Positions 44,677 through 53,542 of a DNA stretch of 64,000 bases are shown here, in pieces. Positions within the stretch are counted from its first letter, which is position 1; each line of letters opens with the position of its first letter. A model generated the notes under the pieces. It worked only from the letters and a program-made list of their open reading frames with translations. It was not told where the DNA came from and searched no databases. The position numbers and the translations under genes were made by a program. This DNA comes from CAZHNW01 sp942491575 (GTDB taxonomy: Bacteria > Spirochaetota > UBA4802 > UBA5550): positions 1,860,001 to 1,924,000 of the forward strand of contig CALOBT010000031.1 in the NCBI GenBank assembly GCA_942491575.1, written 5' to 3'.

Positions 44677-45688
44677 GGTTGAAGACTGGTTCAAATCCAT
44701 TGGTGAGAAACCGTACCGCGGACGACAGCTTTTCAGCTGGCTTTATGAGGTAAATGTAGAATCTTTTCATGAAATGACAAATTTTTCAAAGGTCCTGCGC
44801 AGCAGACTTGAAGAGACCTTTACTCTGACGCCCCTGGCACTGGAGGAACATCTTGTCTCCTCCTCGGATGGAACTGAGAAATTCCTCTTCCGTACCCACG
44901 ACGGTCACTATATCGAATCAGTCCTTTTGAAGAATGAAGGCAATGAAGAGGGAAGGCTGACGGTATGTATATCCAGCCAGGTTGGTTGTGCCATGAATTG
45001 TGCCTTTTGTCATACCGGAATGCTGGGATTTACGCGCAATCTTGAAACAGGTGAAATACTGGACCAGCTCAACCAGGTGCGGCGCACAACCGGTTTTAAG
45101 AACAATAACATTGTTTTCATGGGGATGGGGGAACCCTTTCTGAATTATGATAATGTTCTGAAGGCATCGGATATTATGAACTACTCCTTCGGATTTCATA
45201 TTTCCGCGAGAAAGATCACAATTTCAACCTGCGGAATTATTGATGGGATCGAACGGTTTATCGATGAAAAGCGTCCCTACAATCTTGCCCTTTCTCTCAA
45301 TGATACTGAATGGGACAAGAGGGCAATAAACATGCCCATTGAGAAAAAGTATCCCTTTGCGGATATCGCCGCTCTTCTTCATCGGAAGTTTCCCGTTTCC
45401 CGGAATCGCCTCACCATTGAATACGTGATGCGGAAGGATAATATTTCAAAAGAAGATGCCCGTCGTCTGAAAAAGATGTTTAAATATTCCCGGATAAAAC
45501 TGAACCTGATACCTTTGAACGAGGGTGATCATAATATTGATGTCCCCTCAAAGGGAGATATTGATGAATTTATCCATGAACTGGAGATTATGAATGTGCC
45601 GGTTTCTATCAGGAAAAGCCTCGGTACTGATATATCCGGGGCATGTGGACAGCTTTCCGGTAAAAAAGTTAAACAAAACTCTCATTGA
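44639..45688 (+). CDS. rlmN: 23S rRNA (adenine2503-C2)-methyltransferase RlmN
   Basis: A 349-residue radical SAM enzyme that methylates A2503 of 23S rRNA, and A37 in some tRNAs. The Fe-S motif is CAMNCAFC (CxxxCxxC, near residues 118-125). The N-terminal helical domain has YRGRQLFSWLY, and MGMGEPFLNYD and NTxINMPIE-type elements are present in altered form (INMPIEKKYP). The catalytic pair includes a late cysteine near the C-terminus (DISGACGQL). Translation starts 38 bases inside the SpoIIE-TPR gene, indicating coupling. The length is typical. Confidence 0.95.
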   Translation: MKKQLIKNLALSEVEDWFKSIGEKPYRGRQLFSWLYEVNVESFHEMTNFSKVLRSRLEETFTLTPLALEEHLVSSSDGTEKFLFRTHDGHYIESVLLKNEGNEEGRLTVCISSQVGCAMNCAFCHTGMLGFTRNLETGEILDQLNQVRRTTGFKNNNIVFMGMGEPFLNYDNVLKASDIMNYSFGFHISARKITISTCGIIDGIERFIDEKRPYNLALSLNDTEWDKRAINMPIEKKYPFADIAALLHRKFPVSRNRLTIEYVMRKDNISKEDARRLKKMFKYSRIKLNLIPLNEGDHNIDVPSKGDIDEFIHELEIMNVPVSIRKSLGTDISGACGQLSGKKVKQNSH

Positions 45689-45731
45689 CATTTTCCGTAA
45701 AACATGGCATCTATGCCGTTAATACTTATAT

Positions 45732-48047
45732 ATGGTGAGGCATATGAGAATACTCCGCCTGATATTTTCCTGGATATGGAATCATAAAAAGCTGCTTTTT
45801 CTGTATTTACCCCTGGGGTCTGCCCTGATCATTGCGGCCTACGTGCTGGTGATCTATCTGGGGTGGCTCGGAAACCGTGATGATGCCCTGGAGCGCCTTT
45901 CCCGTTATAAGAAGCTCATTGACCGTACTGAAGAAATGCGAAAGGGATATGCATACAGCTACAGCGATGTAGACCTGAATGCCAAGGTAGTTGACATCCC
46001 CACACGAATATATGACCGGAACAATGAAATTATCGGTGAATTTTTTGAGCAGAAGCGGGAAATCGTCCCCTACGATTTTATTCCTCAGTGGATAGTTAAG
46101 GGTGTTATCGCCAGTGAAGACCGTGACTTTTATAAACATAATGGCGTGAATTACAGGGGGATTTTCCGTGCCTTTATGGTGAACCTGGCAAATTTCAGGG
46201 TCGTTCAGGGGGGAAGTACCATCACCCAGCAGCTGGGGAAAGTACTCTTCACCGATATGGAACGAAGCCTCCGACGTAAAATATACGAAGTTTTCTGTGC
46301 CAGTGAAATCGAGCGTCAGTACGATAAGCAGGACATTCTTTCCATGTACTTGAACCTGATCTATTTTGGCAACGGCGCATACGGAGTTGAAGCCGCTTCC
46401 AAAATGTATTTCGGAAGAGGTGTCACTGATCTAAATGAAGTCGAATGCGCGGTAATCGTTGCAACCATTTCCAGCCCGAGAATCTATTCCCCCATATCGA
46501 ATCTGAAAAATTCAGTACGAAAGACTAAAAGAATCCTGAAATCGATGGTAGATGCAGGTTATACAAAAAAGGCGAGAGCCGATTACCAGTATAAAAAGTT
46601 TTTGAAAAAATGGGACGTAAAATTTGATAAAAAGGGTCATGCCGAATCCTCACTTATCGGTACCTTTATACACAGTTCATACCGGATAAACCGTGCTCCC
46701 TTTTTTAATGAACAGGTTCGGAGAGACCTGGTTGAACGTTTCGGTGAAGATGTTGTGAAAAAGGGAGGCCTCAGTGTCTATACTACCCTTGACGGTCCCC
46801 GTCAGGATATCGCCCTTGCGGCACTCCGCAGGGGGATCGAAAAACAGCGTAATTATCATTTTAAAAGGGCCAAAAAGATCAGGAGTCACCTCCGCTCAAA
46901 AAAGGAAAAGGAGAAGGGGGAAAATATCGAAGGCGCCCTCATTGCCCTTGATCCCCATAGCGGCGAACTGATCTCCTATGTGGGCGGGTCAAAATTTTCC
47001 ATTACCAATCAGAATGATCATGTTTCACAAATAAAACGACAGCCAGGCTCTTCCTTTAAACCCCTTGTTTATGCCTCGGCCATTGCAGATGGAGATATTA
47101 CCCCGGCAACTGTAATGGTGGACGAGAAGATTACTTTCAAGGGGGGCTATGAACCGAGAAATTATACCCGAAAATATGAAGGGAAAATAATGATCCGTGA
47201 AGCCCTTCGAAAATCTGTTAATGTCGTCGCCGTGAAGGTTCTCAACAAAACAGGCTATGATACTGTAATGGAAACGGTCCAGAAGGCCCTCGACCTGTCA
47301 GGAAGTGAAAGGCGAAAGCGGTTCGGTAAAACCCTCTCCCTTGCCCTCGGTACCTATGAAATTTCACCGTGGGAGAATGCAGTTCTTCATTCCCTGCTGG
47401 TTAACGGGGGGAAGTTTATTAAACCCTACGGCATCAGGCACGTGAAGGATTACAGCGGAAACATAGTGTGGAATCCCGAAGAGGATGTCCTGAAGGAAAT
47501 CAGTGACAAGCAGAACCGTTTCGGAACGATTATCGATCCGAGGGCGGGGGCGGTAACTGTTTCCATGCTCAGGGGAGTATTCGAAGAGGGGGGCACCGCC
47601 TACTATGCCGCCAAATACCAGAAGATACCCTTTCAGATAGCGGGAAAGACGGGAACCAGTACTAATTATAATGATGCATGGTTTGTCGGATATACTTCGA
47701 AGCTTGTTACAGCGGTATGGATAGGCAACCGAACCGGTGCGGTTTCTCTGGGACCAGGAAGGTCGGGCGGTTCCGTCTCTGCTCCGGTATGGGCAGAATA
47801 CATTGCAAAGGCATACCGGGGAGAATCAGTGCCGGATTTTACTGTACCGGAAAAGGGTATTTCCGAGGAAAATATCTGTCTTGAGTCGGGCCTCGTAGCC
47901 GTTGAGGGGAAATGCACCAGGGTTGTTAAAAGGCAGTTCTTCTTCGAAGGAACAGAACCGGGAAGCTACTGCGAACTCCATGATAAAAAACCTGATGACG
48001 GGAAAAAAGAAGAAATAAAAGATGAGAAAGATTCCGTAAAAAGATGA
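45732..48047 (+). CDS. Penicillin-binding protein 1A (bifunctional peptidoglycan synthase)
   Basis: A 771-residue inner-membrane protein with one N-terminal transmembrane helix (about 17-38). The glycosyltransferase 51 domain has the catalytic-glutamate region IASEDRDFYKHNGVNYRG (near residue 129) and GGSTITQQLGK. The transpeptidase domain has SSFK (SxxK motif, near S440), a later SVN and KTGTS. Together these polymerise glycan strands and crosslink peptides in peptidoglycan. The C-terminus ends in a highly charged Lys/Asp/Glu tail. The start could also be the ATG at 45744, where GAGG is too close to be certain. Confidence 0.94.
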   Translation: MVRHMRILRLIFSWIWNHKKLLFLYLPLGSALIIAAYVLVIYLGWLGNRDDALERLSRYKKLIDRTEEMRKGYAYSYSDVDLNAKVVDIPTRIYDRNNEIIGEFFEQKREIVPYDFIPQWIVKGVIASEDRDFYKHNGVNYRGIFRAFMVNLANFRVVQGGSTITQQLGKVLFTDMERSLRRKIYEVFCASEIERQYDKQDILSMYLNLIYFGNGAYGVEAASKMYFGRGVTDLNEVECAVIVATISSPRIYSPISNLKNSVRKTKRILKSMVDAGYTKKARADYQYKKFLKKWDVKFDKKGHAESSLIGTFIHSSYRINRAPFFNEQVRRDLVERFGEDVVKKGGLSVYTTLDGPRQDIALAALRRGIEKQRNYHFKRAKKIRSHLRSKKEKEKGENIEGALIALDPHSGELISYVGGSKFSITNQNDHVSQIKRQPGSSFKPLVYASAIADGDITPATVMVDEKITFKGGYEPRNYTRKYEGKIMIREALRKSVNVVAVKVLNKTGYDTVMETVQKALDLSGSERRKRFGKTLSLALGTYEISPWENAVLHSLLVNGGKFIKPYGIRHVKDYSGNIVWNPEEDVLKEISDKQNRFGTIIDPRAGAVTVSMLRGVFEEGGTAYYAAKYQKIPFQIAGKTGTSTNYNDAWFVGYTSKLVTAVWIGNRTGAVSLGPGRSGGSVSAPVWAEYIAKAYRGESVPDFTVPEKGISEENICLESGLVAVEGKCTRVVKRQFFFEGTEPGSYCELHDKKPDDGKKEEIKDEKDSVKR

Positions 48048-48135
48048 ATTTTCATTGCATTAATAAAGGATTTTCTATTAAATTGTCCTCCCCGCTAAGC
48101 AGATGGGGCAAAATAAACATTAATTGAATATAGCC

Positions 48136-49002
48136 ATGAATAAATACGAACGATTGACCCTATACCTATCCATACTCGTTTTTGCCCTGATGTCACTTTC
48201 CTTCAGGTGGCCAGTTGATGCCGGCAGGATAACCTCCTCTTTCGGAGAATCTCGGGGAGATCATTTCCATGACGGAATAGATATGGTCTGTCCCGATGAT
48301 AAAATTTACCCTGTAGATAGTGGAAAACTCGTCTACTACCGGGACGAAACAATCTTCCCCCTTGATGTGGTCCCTGGGGGGGGCAATTTCAAGGTACTCT
48401 TGCATGAAAAAGGCCTGTATTCAATATATATGCACCTTAAAGAGGGAACGACGGGAGTGAAGTCCTATAGTAAAAAGGAGACTCTCGGAACGATTGGTAA
48501 TTCCGGGCATTCCTTTGCGAAACATCTTCATTTCAGTATCCTGAGAAAGGGAGAGCGGACATCCGTAAATCCGATGACGCTCCTTCCTTCCTACAAAGAC
48601 GAAAAAGCCCCGGAGATAAAAACCTTTCATCTGCGCATTGGTGAAAAGTATGTGGCATTGAGAAACAAGAGTGATATACGGCTGACAAAACATTATCCCC
48701 TCCTGGTTCAAGTAACTGATTCCATAACAGGGAAGGAACGCCTGGGAGTTCATCGTCTTATGGTAAAGCATAACGGACGTCAAATTTTTTCGACGGAATT
48801 TAAAGCCCTTGAATTCGGAAAAGAAGGCATTCGTGTGGGGAAAAACTCTTTTGATGGAATTTTTGATGAGAAGGGGTATTACCGCGTGCCGGGGATTAAC
48901 TACCGGAACGGTATAAATACTTTTTCTATAAAAGCAGTTGATTTTGCGGGAAATAGCACGGAAAAAGACTTTACCTGTACTGTAAATCTTGATATGGAGT
49001 AG
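48136..49002 (+). CDS. M23 family metallopeptidase, LytM-type
   Basis: A 288-residue exported protein with an N-terminal hydrophobic segment. The M23 peptidase domain is at about 30-140, with zinc ligands visible as HFHDGIDM (HxxxD) and KHLHFSIL (HxH), so catalytic activity is likely. GGNFKVLLHEKGLYSIYMHL lies between. Such enzymes cut peptidoglycan crosslinks; others activate amidases. The remaining 150 residues are a beta-rich region (EKYVALRNKSDIRL). It follows PBP1A by about 90 bases, fitting a cell-wall role. The ATG at 48136 is used instead of a TTG at 48124. Confidence 0.9.
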   Translation: MNKYERLTLYLSILVFALMSLSFRWPVDAGRITSSFGESRGDHFHDGIDMVCPDDKIYPVDSGKLVYYRDETIFPLDVVPGGGNFKVLLHEKGLYSIYMHLKEGTTGVKSYSKKETLGTIGNSGHSFAKHLHFSILRKGERTSVNPMTLLPSYKDEKAPEIKTFHLRIGEKYVALRNKSDIRLTKHYPLLVQVTDSITGKERLGVHRLMVKHNGRQIFSTEFKALEFGKEGIRVGKNSFDGIFDEKGYYRVPGINYRNGINTFSIKAVDFAGNSTEKDFTCTVNLDME

Positions 49003-49033
49003 TTCTCCCGGGGGGGGTGTATTTTTGGAAAAC

Positions 49034-49438
49034 ATGATTCCATATTTTAGACGAGAAAAAAACATTAAGCAGATTGATCTGGCAAAAGATCTGAAGGTTT
49101 CGCCTTCGTACCTCTGCAAGATTGAAAAGGGCTTCCAGGAACCTACAGAAAAGTTCATGAAGGAAATTTCTGAATACCTGGATGTGGCCATGAATGAACT
49201 TTTTCCCGCAAAAAGACGCAAACGGGAAAAGATCAAGAAGATAAATAATACCTACAGCAACAAGCTCTGGAGTGTTCGGCGGGAACGTGGTGTGAAACAG
49301 TATGAACTGGCCCGCATGCTGGACTGTTCTCCATCCTATCTTTCAAAAGTAGAAAAGGGGCTGCAGCAGCCCAATATTAAATTTAAAAGAAAATGTGCCA
49401 AAATTCTCAAGGTAAAAGAAGTAGAACTTTTCTCCTGA
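49034..49438 (+). CDS. Regulator with two tandem XRE-type helix-turn-helix domains
   Basis: A roughly 134-residue DNA-binding protein. Two similar HTH_3-like units are visible: IKQIDLAKDLKVSPSYLCKIEKGFQEP (about 10-36) and VKQYELARMLDCSPSYLSKVEKGLQQP (about 79-105). Each is followed by a short helical tail ending in a Leu-Phe pair (NELF, VELF). The internal duplication means one chain could bind two half-sites. The start may be TTG at 49025, preceded by a G-run, or ATG at 49034. It overlaps nothing on its strand and sits between the M23 and CNNM-like genes. The target is unknown. Confidence 0.78.
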   Translation: MIPYFRREKNIKQIDLAKDLKVSPSYLCKIEKGFQEPTEKFMKEISEYLDVAMNELFPAKRRKREKIKKINNTYSNKLWSVRRERGVKQYELARMLDCSPSYLSKVEKGLQQPNIKFKRKCAKILKVKEVELFS

Positions 49439-49450
49439 ACCTGATACTAT

Positions 49451-50725
49451 ATGGATAGCTACTACCTTGCATTGGTCATACTGATTGTTTTTGCCCTTCT
49501 TTCTGCATTCTTTTCCGGATCAGAGACGGCCCTCTTTGCCCTGAAAAAGGCTGACCTGCATCGTTTTGCCGGTTCAAAGAACCGGAGGGAACGTGCTATC
49601 CATGATGCCATGTCGCAGCCCCAGAAAATGCTCATCACCATACTAATAGGAAACCTTTTCGTGAATCTCGGTGCATCGGTATTCTCCACAAAACTGTTCC
49701 TGGAACGATTCAGCGAATACGGACATATTATCAGTATCTCTATTGTGACTCCGGTAATGATACTTTTCTGTGAAATTTCACCGAAGGCCATAGCCATCAG
49801 CTCCTATGAAAGTTTTTCAAGGAAGGTTTTTCCCCTGCTGCAGTTCTTTCACCGTATTTTTCTTCCCCTCAGGATCCTTCTTCTTGGATTGACTGAGATT
49901 ATCATCCGTGTTTTCCGTCTGCGAGTGCAGCATGAAGCCATTACAGAGGATGAACTCGGCATGGCAATTCATCACGGAGAAGAGGAGGGATTAATTGATA
50001 AGAACGAAAGCGCCTTCCTGAAAAATGTGATGATTTTTGCCCGGAAGGAAGCGGAAAATGTTATGTTTCACCGCAATCGTGCCACCTTTATTCCCTACGG
50101 TTCAACAATAGAGGAGGCAATGGGTATAATACTCGACAATGATGTCATCAGGGCCCCCGTCTTTAAGAAGGATCTGGATCATGTAGTGGGATTTGTTGAT
50201 TCAAAGGATCTGATGCCCTATTATATGGGGTACCGGAAGGCGAAAAACATAAACCGTTTCATCCAGGATATTAAATTTTTTCCCTCCACTCGTGAGCTCA
50301 ATGATCTATTGAATGATTTTCTTGAAAAGGGAATACAGATTGCCATACTGGTGGATGAGTACGGGGGGACTGACGGTGTGGTAACCCTTAACAGCATCCT
50401 TGCGGAACTTATGGGAGAGGGCTTTACGCGGTGGGAAGTTGATGCCAGCCCGGATGTCAGGCGTCTGTCAGACTCTGTTATTGTTGTTTCCGGTGATATG
50501 CAGATACCGGATTTTAACGCCACTTTTAATACTGAGATTGAATCCACGGAATCTGAAACTATCGGCGGTTATCTTATCGAACAGATGGCACGTTTCCCCA
50601 AGAGGGGCGACGTGGTTGAGATTGAAAATTATATACTTCGGGTCCGGTACATGATAAAAAACCATATCGAATCACTTGAACTGGTGGAGAAAGAGGAAAA
50701 GGAGCAGGTAACAAGGAGCAGGTAA
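49451..50725 (+). CDS. CNNM/CorC-type transporter protein (DUF21-CBS-CorC_HlyC), paralogue 1
   Basis: A 424-residue membrane protein. The DUF21 domain (about 1-190) has four hydrophobic helices beginning FFSGSETALFALKKADL. A CBS pair (200-330, IPYGSTIEEAMGIILDNDVIRAPVFKKD interrupted, then VVGFVDSKDL) and a CorC_HlyC domain (340-410, IGGYLIEQMARFPKRGDVVE) follow. Members are annotated as hemolysins but are thought to move magnesium or other divalent cations. The last codons lie in the dispersed repeat at 50701-50818, which supplies the stop codon. A second paralogue follows. Confidence 0.88.
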   Translation: MDSYYLALVILIVFALLSAFFSGSETALFALKKADLHRFAGSKNRRERAIHDAMSQPQKMLITILIGNLFVNLGASVFSTKLFLERFSEYGHIISISIVTPVMILFCEISPKAIAISSYESFSRKVFPLLQFFHRIFLPLRILLLGLTEIIIRVFRLRVQHEAITEDELGMAIHHGEEEGLIDKNESAFLKNVMIFARKEAENVMFHRNRATFIPYGSTIEEAMGIILDNDVIRAPVFKKDLDHVVGFVDSKDLMPYYMGYRKAKNINRFIQDIKFFPSTRELNDLLNDFLEKGIQIAILVDEYGGTDGVVTLNSILAELMGEGFTRWEVDASPDVRRLSDSVIVVSGDMQIPDFNATFNTEIESTESETIGGYLIEQMARFPKRGDVVEIENYILRVRYMIKNHIESLELVEKEEKEQVTRSR

Positions 50726-50818
50726 CAAGGAACAAATTATAAGGAGCAAGAATCAATAGTCTATCCTGGACTTTTCACTTTTTACTTGTTACTTGAAACT
50801 TTCAACTTGTAACTTGCA
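50701..50818. repeat. Dispersed ACTTGT-type repeat, copy C
   Basis: The left part has tandem GGAGCAGGTAACAAG units that encode the last residues and stop of the upstream gene. The right part (CTTTTTACTTGTTACTTGAA) is close to copy B, then TTCAACTTGTAACTTG. Its left and right words (AACAAG, CTTGTT) are complementary, so it can fold into an imperfect hairpin. It fills most of the 104-base gap between the two CNNM genes. Confidence 0.55.
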
Positions 50819-50829
50819 GCTATTATATC

Positions 50830-52101
50830 ATGGAAGTTTTATTTCAACATATCGTTTATCTGGTGCTGATAAGTATCTGCATACTCCTCTCCGCTTTTTT
50901 TTCCGGAGCGGAAACGGCACTGGTGTCTGCCCAGAGGATAAGTATCGAGACCGGCGCCTCAAAGGGAAAGAGGAATGCGGTCCGGTCACTTTATATACTC
51001 GATAACATCGAGGACGCCATTGGAATGGTCCTGGTTGGTAACAATATTGCCAACATTGCCGCGACGGCCTTCATAACTTTTGTGGCAACCCGTTCATTTG
51101 CCCTTGGTGACCGCGGATTGCTTATCGTAACTGCGGTGCAGACCCTTGTTTTCCTTATCTTCTGCGAAATTTCACCAAAAGTAATTGCCAGGGCAAAGGC
51201 GGAATCCTTTCTGCTTGTCATGTCGCTTCCCATCAAGGGGCTGATTATCCTGCTGAAACCCCTGACGAAATCCTCACTTCTCTTTTCAAATCTGATAAAA
51301 AGAATTTTTAAAATTCCCGAAACCAGCAGTTCATTTGTCCGCTCACGTGATGAACTGGGACGTCTTTTCCGAATGGGTGAGGAAGAAGGAGTAATCGAAG
51401 AAGAACATCAGCAGCTTGTTGATGAAATTCTTTCCTTCAGGGAAGTAACAGCCTACGAGGTAATGACTCCAACCATTGACATCAAATCTGTTGAAGAGGG
51501 AAGTTCTTTAAAGAAACTGGTACAGACGGTGGAAGAGACTCATTTCTCCAGGATTCCCCTCTACAGTGAACGGGTAGATAATATTACGGGATATATTTTT
51601 TACCGTGATATTCTGAGGAAACCCGGGATGAAAAATCTTAGCAGTATCATGTACCGGGCATGGTACATCCCTGGAACAAAGAATATATTTGAGCTTTTTC
51701 TGGAAATGAAGAAAAAAAATGTGCCCATGGTATTTGTGGTTAATGAACATGGTGCCGTGGTGGGGCTGGTGACTCATGAAGATATTGCAGAAGAGGTGGT
51801 GGGAGAAATTCAGACGAAGGACCATACGGAAGAAGAACTTATAGCGAAAATCAATGATAAGGAATATCTCCTCTCGGGAGATCTCGATATAGAACATTTT
51901 CAGAAGGTGTTTCCCGTAAGGATCAACAAAAAGGGATTTGAAACCATTGCCGGTTTCATCACCTGGCAGCTGGGGCGAATTCCCGCAAAGGGGGAACGTT
52001 TCGAACATGACCGCATTACTTTCATCGTCGAAGAGGCGACGGAACGGTCCGTGGAAAAAGTGCGACTGAAAGCGGACAGCAAAATCAGACTTAAGAAATA
52101 G
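50830..52101 (+). CDS. CNNM/CorC-type transporter protein (DUF21-CBS-CorC_HlyC), paralogue 2
   Basis: A 423-residue paralogue of the preceding gene with the same order: DUF21 (FFSGAETALVSAQRI, four helices), a CBS pair (MTPTIDIKSVEEGSS, then SRIPLYSERVDNITGYIFYRDIL in pieces) and a C-terminal CorC_HlyC domain (IAGFITWQLGRIPAKGERFEHD). The two proteins share layout but differ throughout, so the duplication is old. Both likely sit in the inner membrane and may form a heterodimer or handle different ions. Confidence 0.88.
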   Translation: MEVLFQHIVYLVLISICILLSAFFSGAETALVSAQRISIETGASKGKRNAVRSLYILDNIEDAIGMVLVGNNIANIAATAFITFVATRSFALGDRGLLIVTAVQTLVFLIFCEISPKVIARAKAESFLLVMSLPIKGLIILLKPLTKSSLLFSNLIKRIFKIPETSSSFVRSRDELGRLFRMGEEEGVIEEEHQQLVDEILSFREVTAYEVMTPTIDIKSVEEGSSLKKLVQTVEETHFSRIPLYSERVDNITGYIFYRDILRKPGMKNLSSIMYRAWYIPGTKNIFELFLEMKKKNVPMVFVVNEHGAVVGLVTHEDIAEEVVGEIQTKDHTEEELIAKINDKEYLLSGDLDIEHFQKVFPVRINKKGFETIAGFITWQLGRIPAKGERFEHDRITFIVEEATERSVEKVRLKADSKIRLKK

Positions 52102-52199
52102 CCGGCTTCAAGCAAAAGCTTTCTTTGGAAAATCTTTTTAATTTTTATATGATTTAGGTTAGTCTTTAGTGATTTTAAATAGAATAAGGTGGTATAATC

Positions 52200-52742
52200 A
52201 TGAAGAAACTAGAAAACCTTGCCGCAGGTATTACCGGCGGAAAAGTTCTGATATTGCTGGCTCTACAGTTTGTTCTGCAGGGATTGATAGTCTTCGTGGT
52301 ATATCCGCTTGTCCGACAGGGGGGAGGGCCGCCACTTGACATGCAGATGTTTTATGAGCCATCCATGGTGGGATTCTATCTCGCCTCAATAGGTGAAGCG
52401 GGACGGAGCTGGTACATGATAAATCAGCTGACCCTGGATCTTTTATTTCCCCTCGCTTACGGTTCAGCCTATATTGCGCTATTTCTCTGGCTCATGAAAA
52501 AAGCAGAGGTGAATATTATACTCTATCGACTGGCACTGATCCCCCTGGCAATTGTGGTATCTGATATCATTGAGAATGTTACAATCGTTGTTTCTATTGC
52601 GAAATTTCCTGCAATTCCCGGCTGGCTTGAAAGCGGCGCCGCAATTGCCTCTGCGGCAAAGCAGTCCGCCATTGCGGTAACCATGACGGTAGCAGTAGTG
52701 CTCCTGGCTGTTGTGCTGGGGAAATATTTGAAGAGGGTGTAG
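52200..52742 (+). CDS. Hypothetical membrane protein with four helices
   Basis: A 180-residue protein with hydrophobic segments at about 16-38, 82-102, 110-135 and 150-175. Between the first two is a conserved-looking stretch, MFYEPSMVGFYLASIGEAGRSWYM, and a charged motif, VSDIIENV, lies in the third segment. The family is not recognised. It has its own AAGGTGG ribosome site and is followed directly by a perfect hairpin. No operon partner is evident. Confidence 0.7.
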   Translation: MKKLENLAAGITGGKVLILLALQFVLQGLIVFVVYPLVRQGGGPPLDMQMFYEPSMVGFYLASIGEAGRSWYMINQLTLDLLFPLAYGSAYIALFLWLMKKAEVNIILYRLALIPLAIVVSDIIENVTIVVSIAKFPAIPGWLESGAAIASAAKQSAIAVTMTVAVVLLAVVLGKYLKRV

Positions 52743-52762
52743 CCCGGGATTTTTATCCCGGG
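52743..52762 (+). terminator. Hairpin directly after the membrane protein gene
   Basis: CCCGGGAT-TTTT-ATCCCGGG, a perfect eight-base stem, begins just after the stop codon. It lacks a clear T-run downstream but lies between two convergent genes, so a terminator or mRNA-end role is likely. Confidence 0.5.
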
Positions 52763-52802
52763 TCCATGATGACAGAATTTCTCAATCCCGGATTCATAAT
52801 AT

Positions 52803-53531
52803 TTACAGAATCCGTATCCCCACAGTAAATATAAACTGTTTCAGGTTATCCCGGTCCTTCAGGTTTTCAGAATCGACAACAATCGGCAGTTCTTCTGCGT
52901 CCTGAACCATGTAGCGGTCCCAGTAAATTTGCAGAATGAATGTTAGCTCCACAAACCAGAGGCGTCCCCGACTGCGGGTGTTAAACATGTTGCCTATTGA
53001 AAAACCGAGCAGCGGTCCTTCCTGGTTTAGCCTTATTCCCTTCAGGTCTTCATTCTCCTCATCGAGATTTTTTATAAAACCGACACTGGTGCCAACACCG
53101 ATGATGGTCTTGAAAAATGGATTGAAATTGTTGGTATGTTTAACCTTTGGAATCCGTATACGGATTGCGCCGAAGAAGGCACTGTTCCATGAAAGAACAT
53201 TGGCATTATTTTCATAGCGGTCAAAACCCCTGATGGGAACACCGAAATGATACTGAAAGGTAACAGTCGAACCGATTTCAAGGGCAAAGAGATTTTCGAA
53301 ATAATATCCGACTGTAGTATAAAGGTTGAAGCCAAGACTTGAGAATTCGCGATCAGTATATTCCGTATCATAAACTGCAAAGCTTGGGCCGCCACCGGCG
53401 AGAAGATAAAAACCGCTGTTCCAGTTTTTTTCAGGGAGTGCAGCTTCAGCAGGTGGTGTGTGAAAGGAATAGAAAAGGAGGGCAAGCATTAGATGGGTGA
53501 CCATATATTTAGTTTGTCTTTTAACTTCCAT
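52803..53531 (-). CDS. Predicted outer-membrane beta-barrel protein
   Basis: A 242-residue protein with a signal peptide (first about 31 residues, ending AEAA). The rest alternates hydrophobic and polar residues with many Phe, Tyr and Gly (GFYLLAGGGPSFAVYDTEY, GVGTSVGFIKNL, LWFVELTFILQIYWDRY), as in small outer-membrane barrels, and ends FIFTVGIRIL. No family is recognised. It follows the DUF3943-like gene by 11 bases, so both are probably cotranscribed. Confidence 0.65.
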   Translation of the reverse strand: MEVKRQTKYMVTHLMLALLFYSFHTPPAEAALPEKNWNSGFYLLAGGGPSFAVYDTEYTDREFSSLGFNLYTTVGYYFENLFALEIGSTVTFQYHFGVPIRGFDRYENNANVLSWNSAFFGAIRIRIPKVKHTNNFNPFFKTIIGVGTSVGFIKNLDEENEDLKGIRLNQEGPLLGFSIGNMFNTRSRGRLWFVELTFILQIYWDRYMVQDAEELPIVVDSENLKDRDNLKQFIFTVGIRIL

Positions 53532-53542
53532 TTTGGTGAACC

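Noticed and set aside
48421..49236. Reverse-strand ORF (271 codons) across the M23 peptidase and HTH genes
   Set aside because: It overlaps two well-supported genes on the other strand and has no domain or ribosome site.
50701..50818. CRISPR-like array from repeated ACTTGT/AACAAG words
   Set aside because: The repeats are short, degenerate and without regular spacers, and similar blocks occur singly elsewhere; no cas genes are present.
49451..52101. Recent tandem duplication of the CNNM genes
   Set aside because: The two proteins share domain order but little identity along their length, so the duplication is old or the pair was assembled from separate paralogues.
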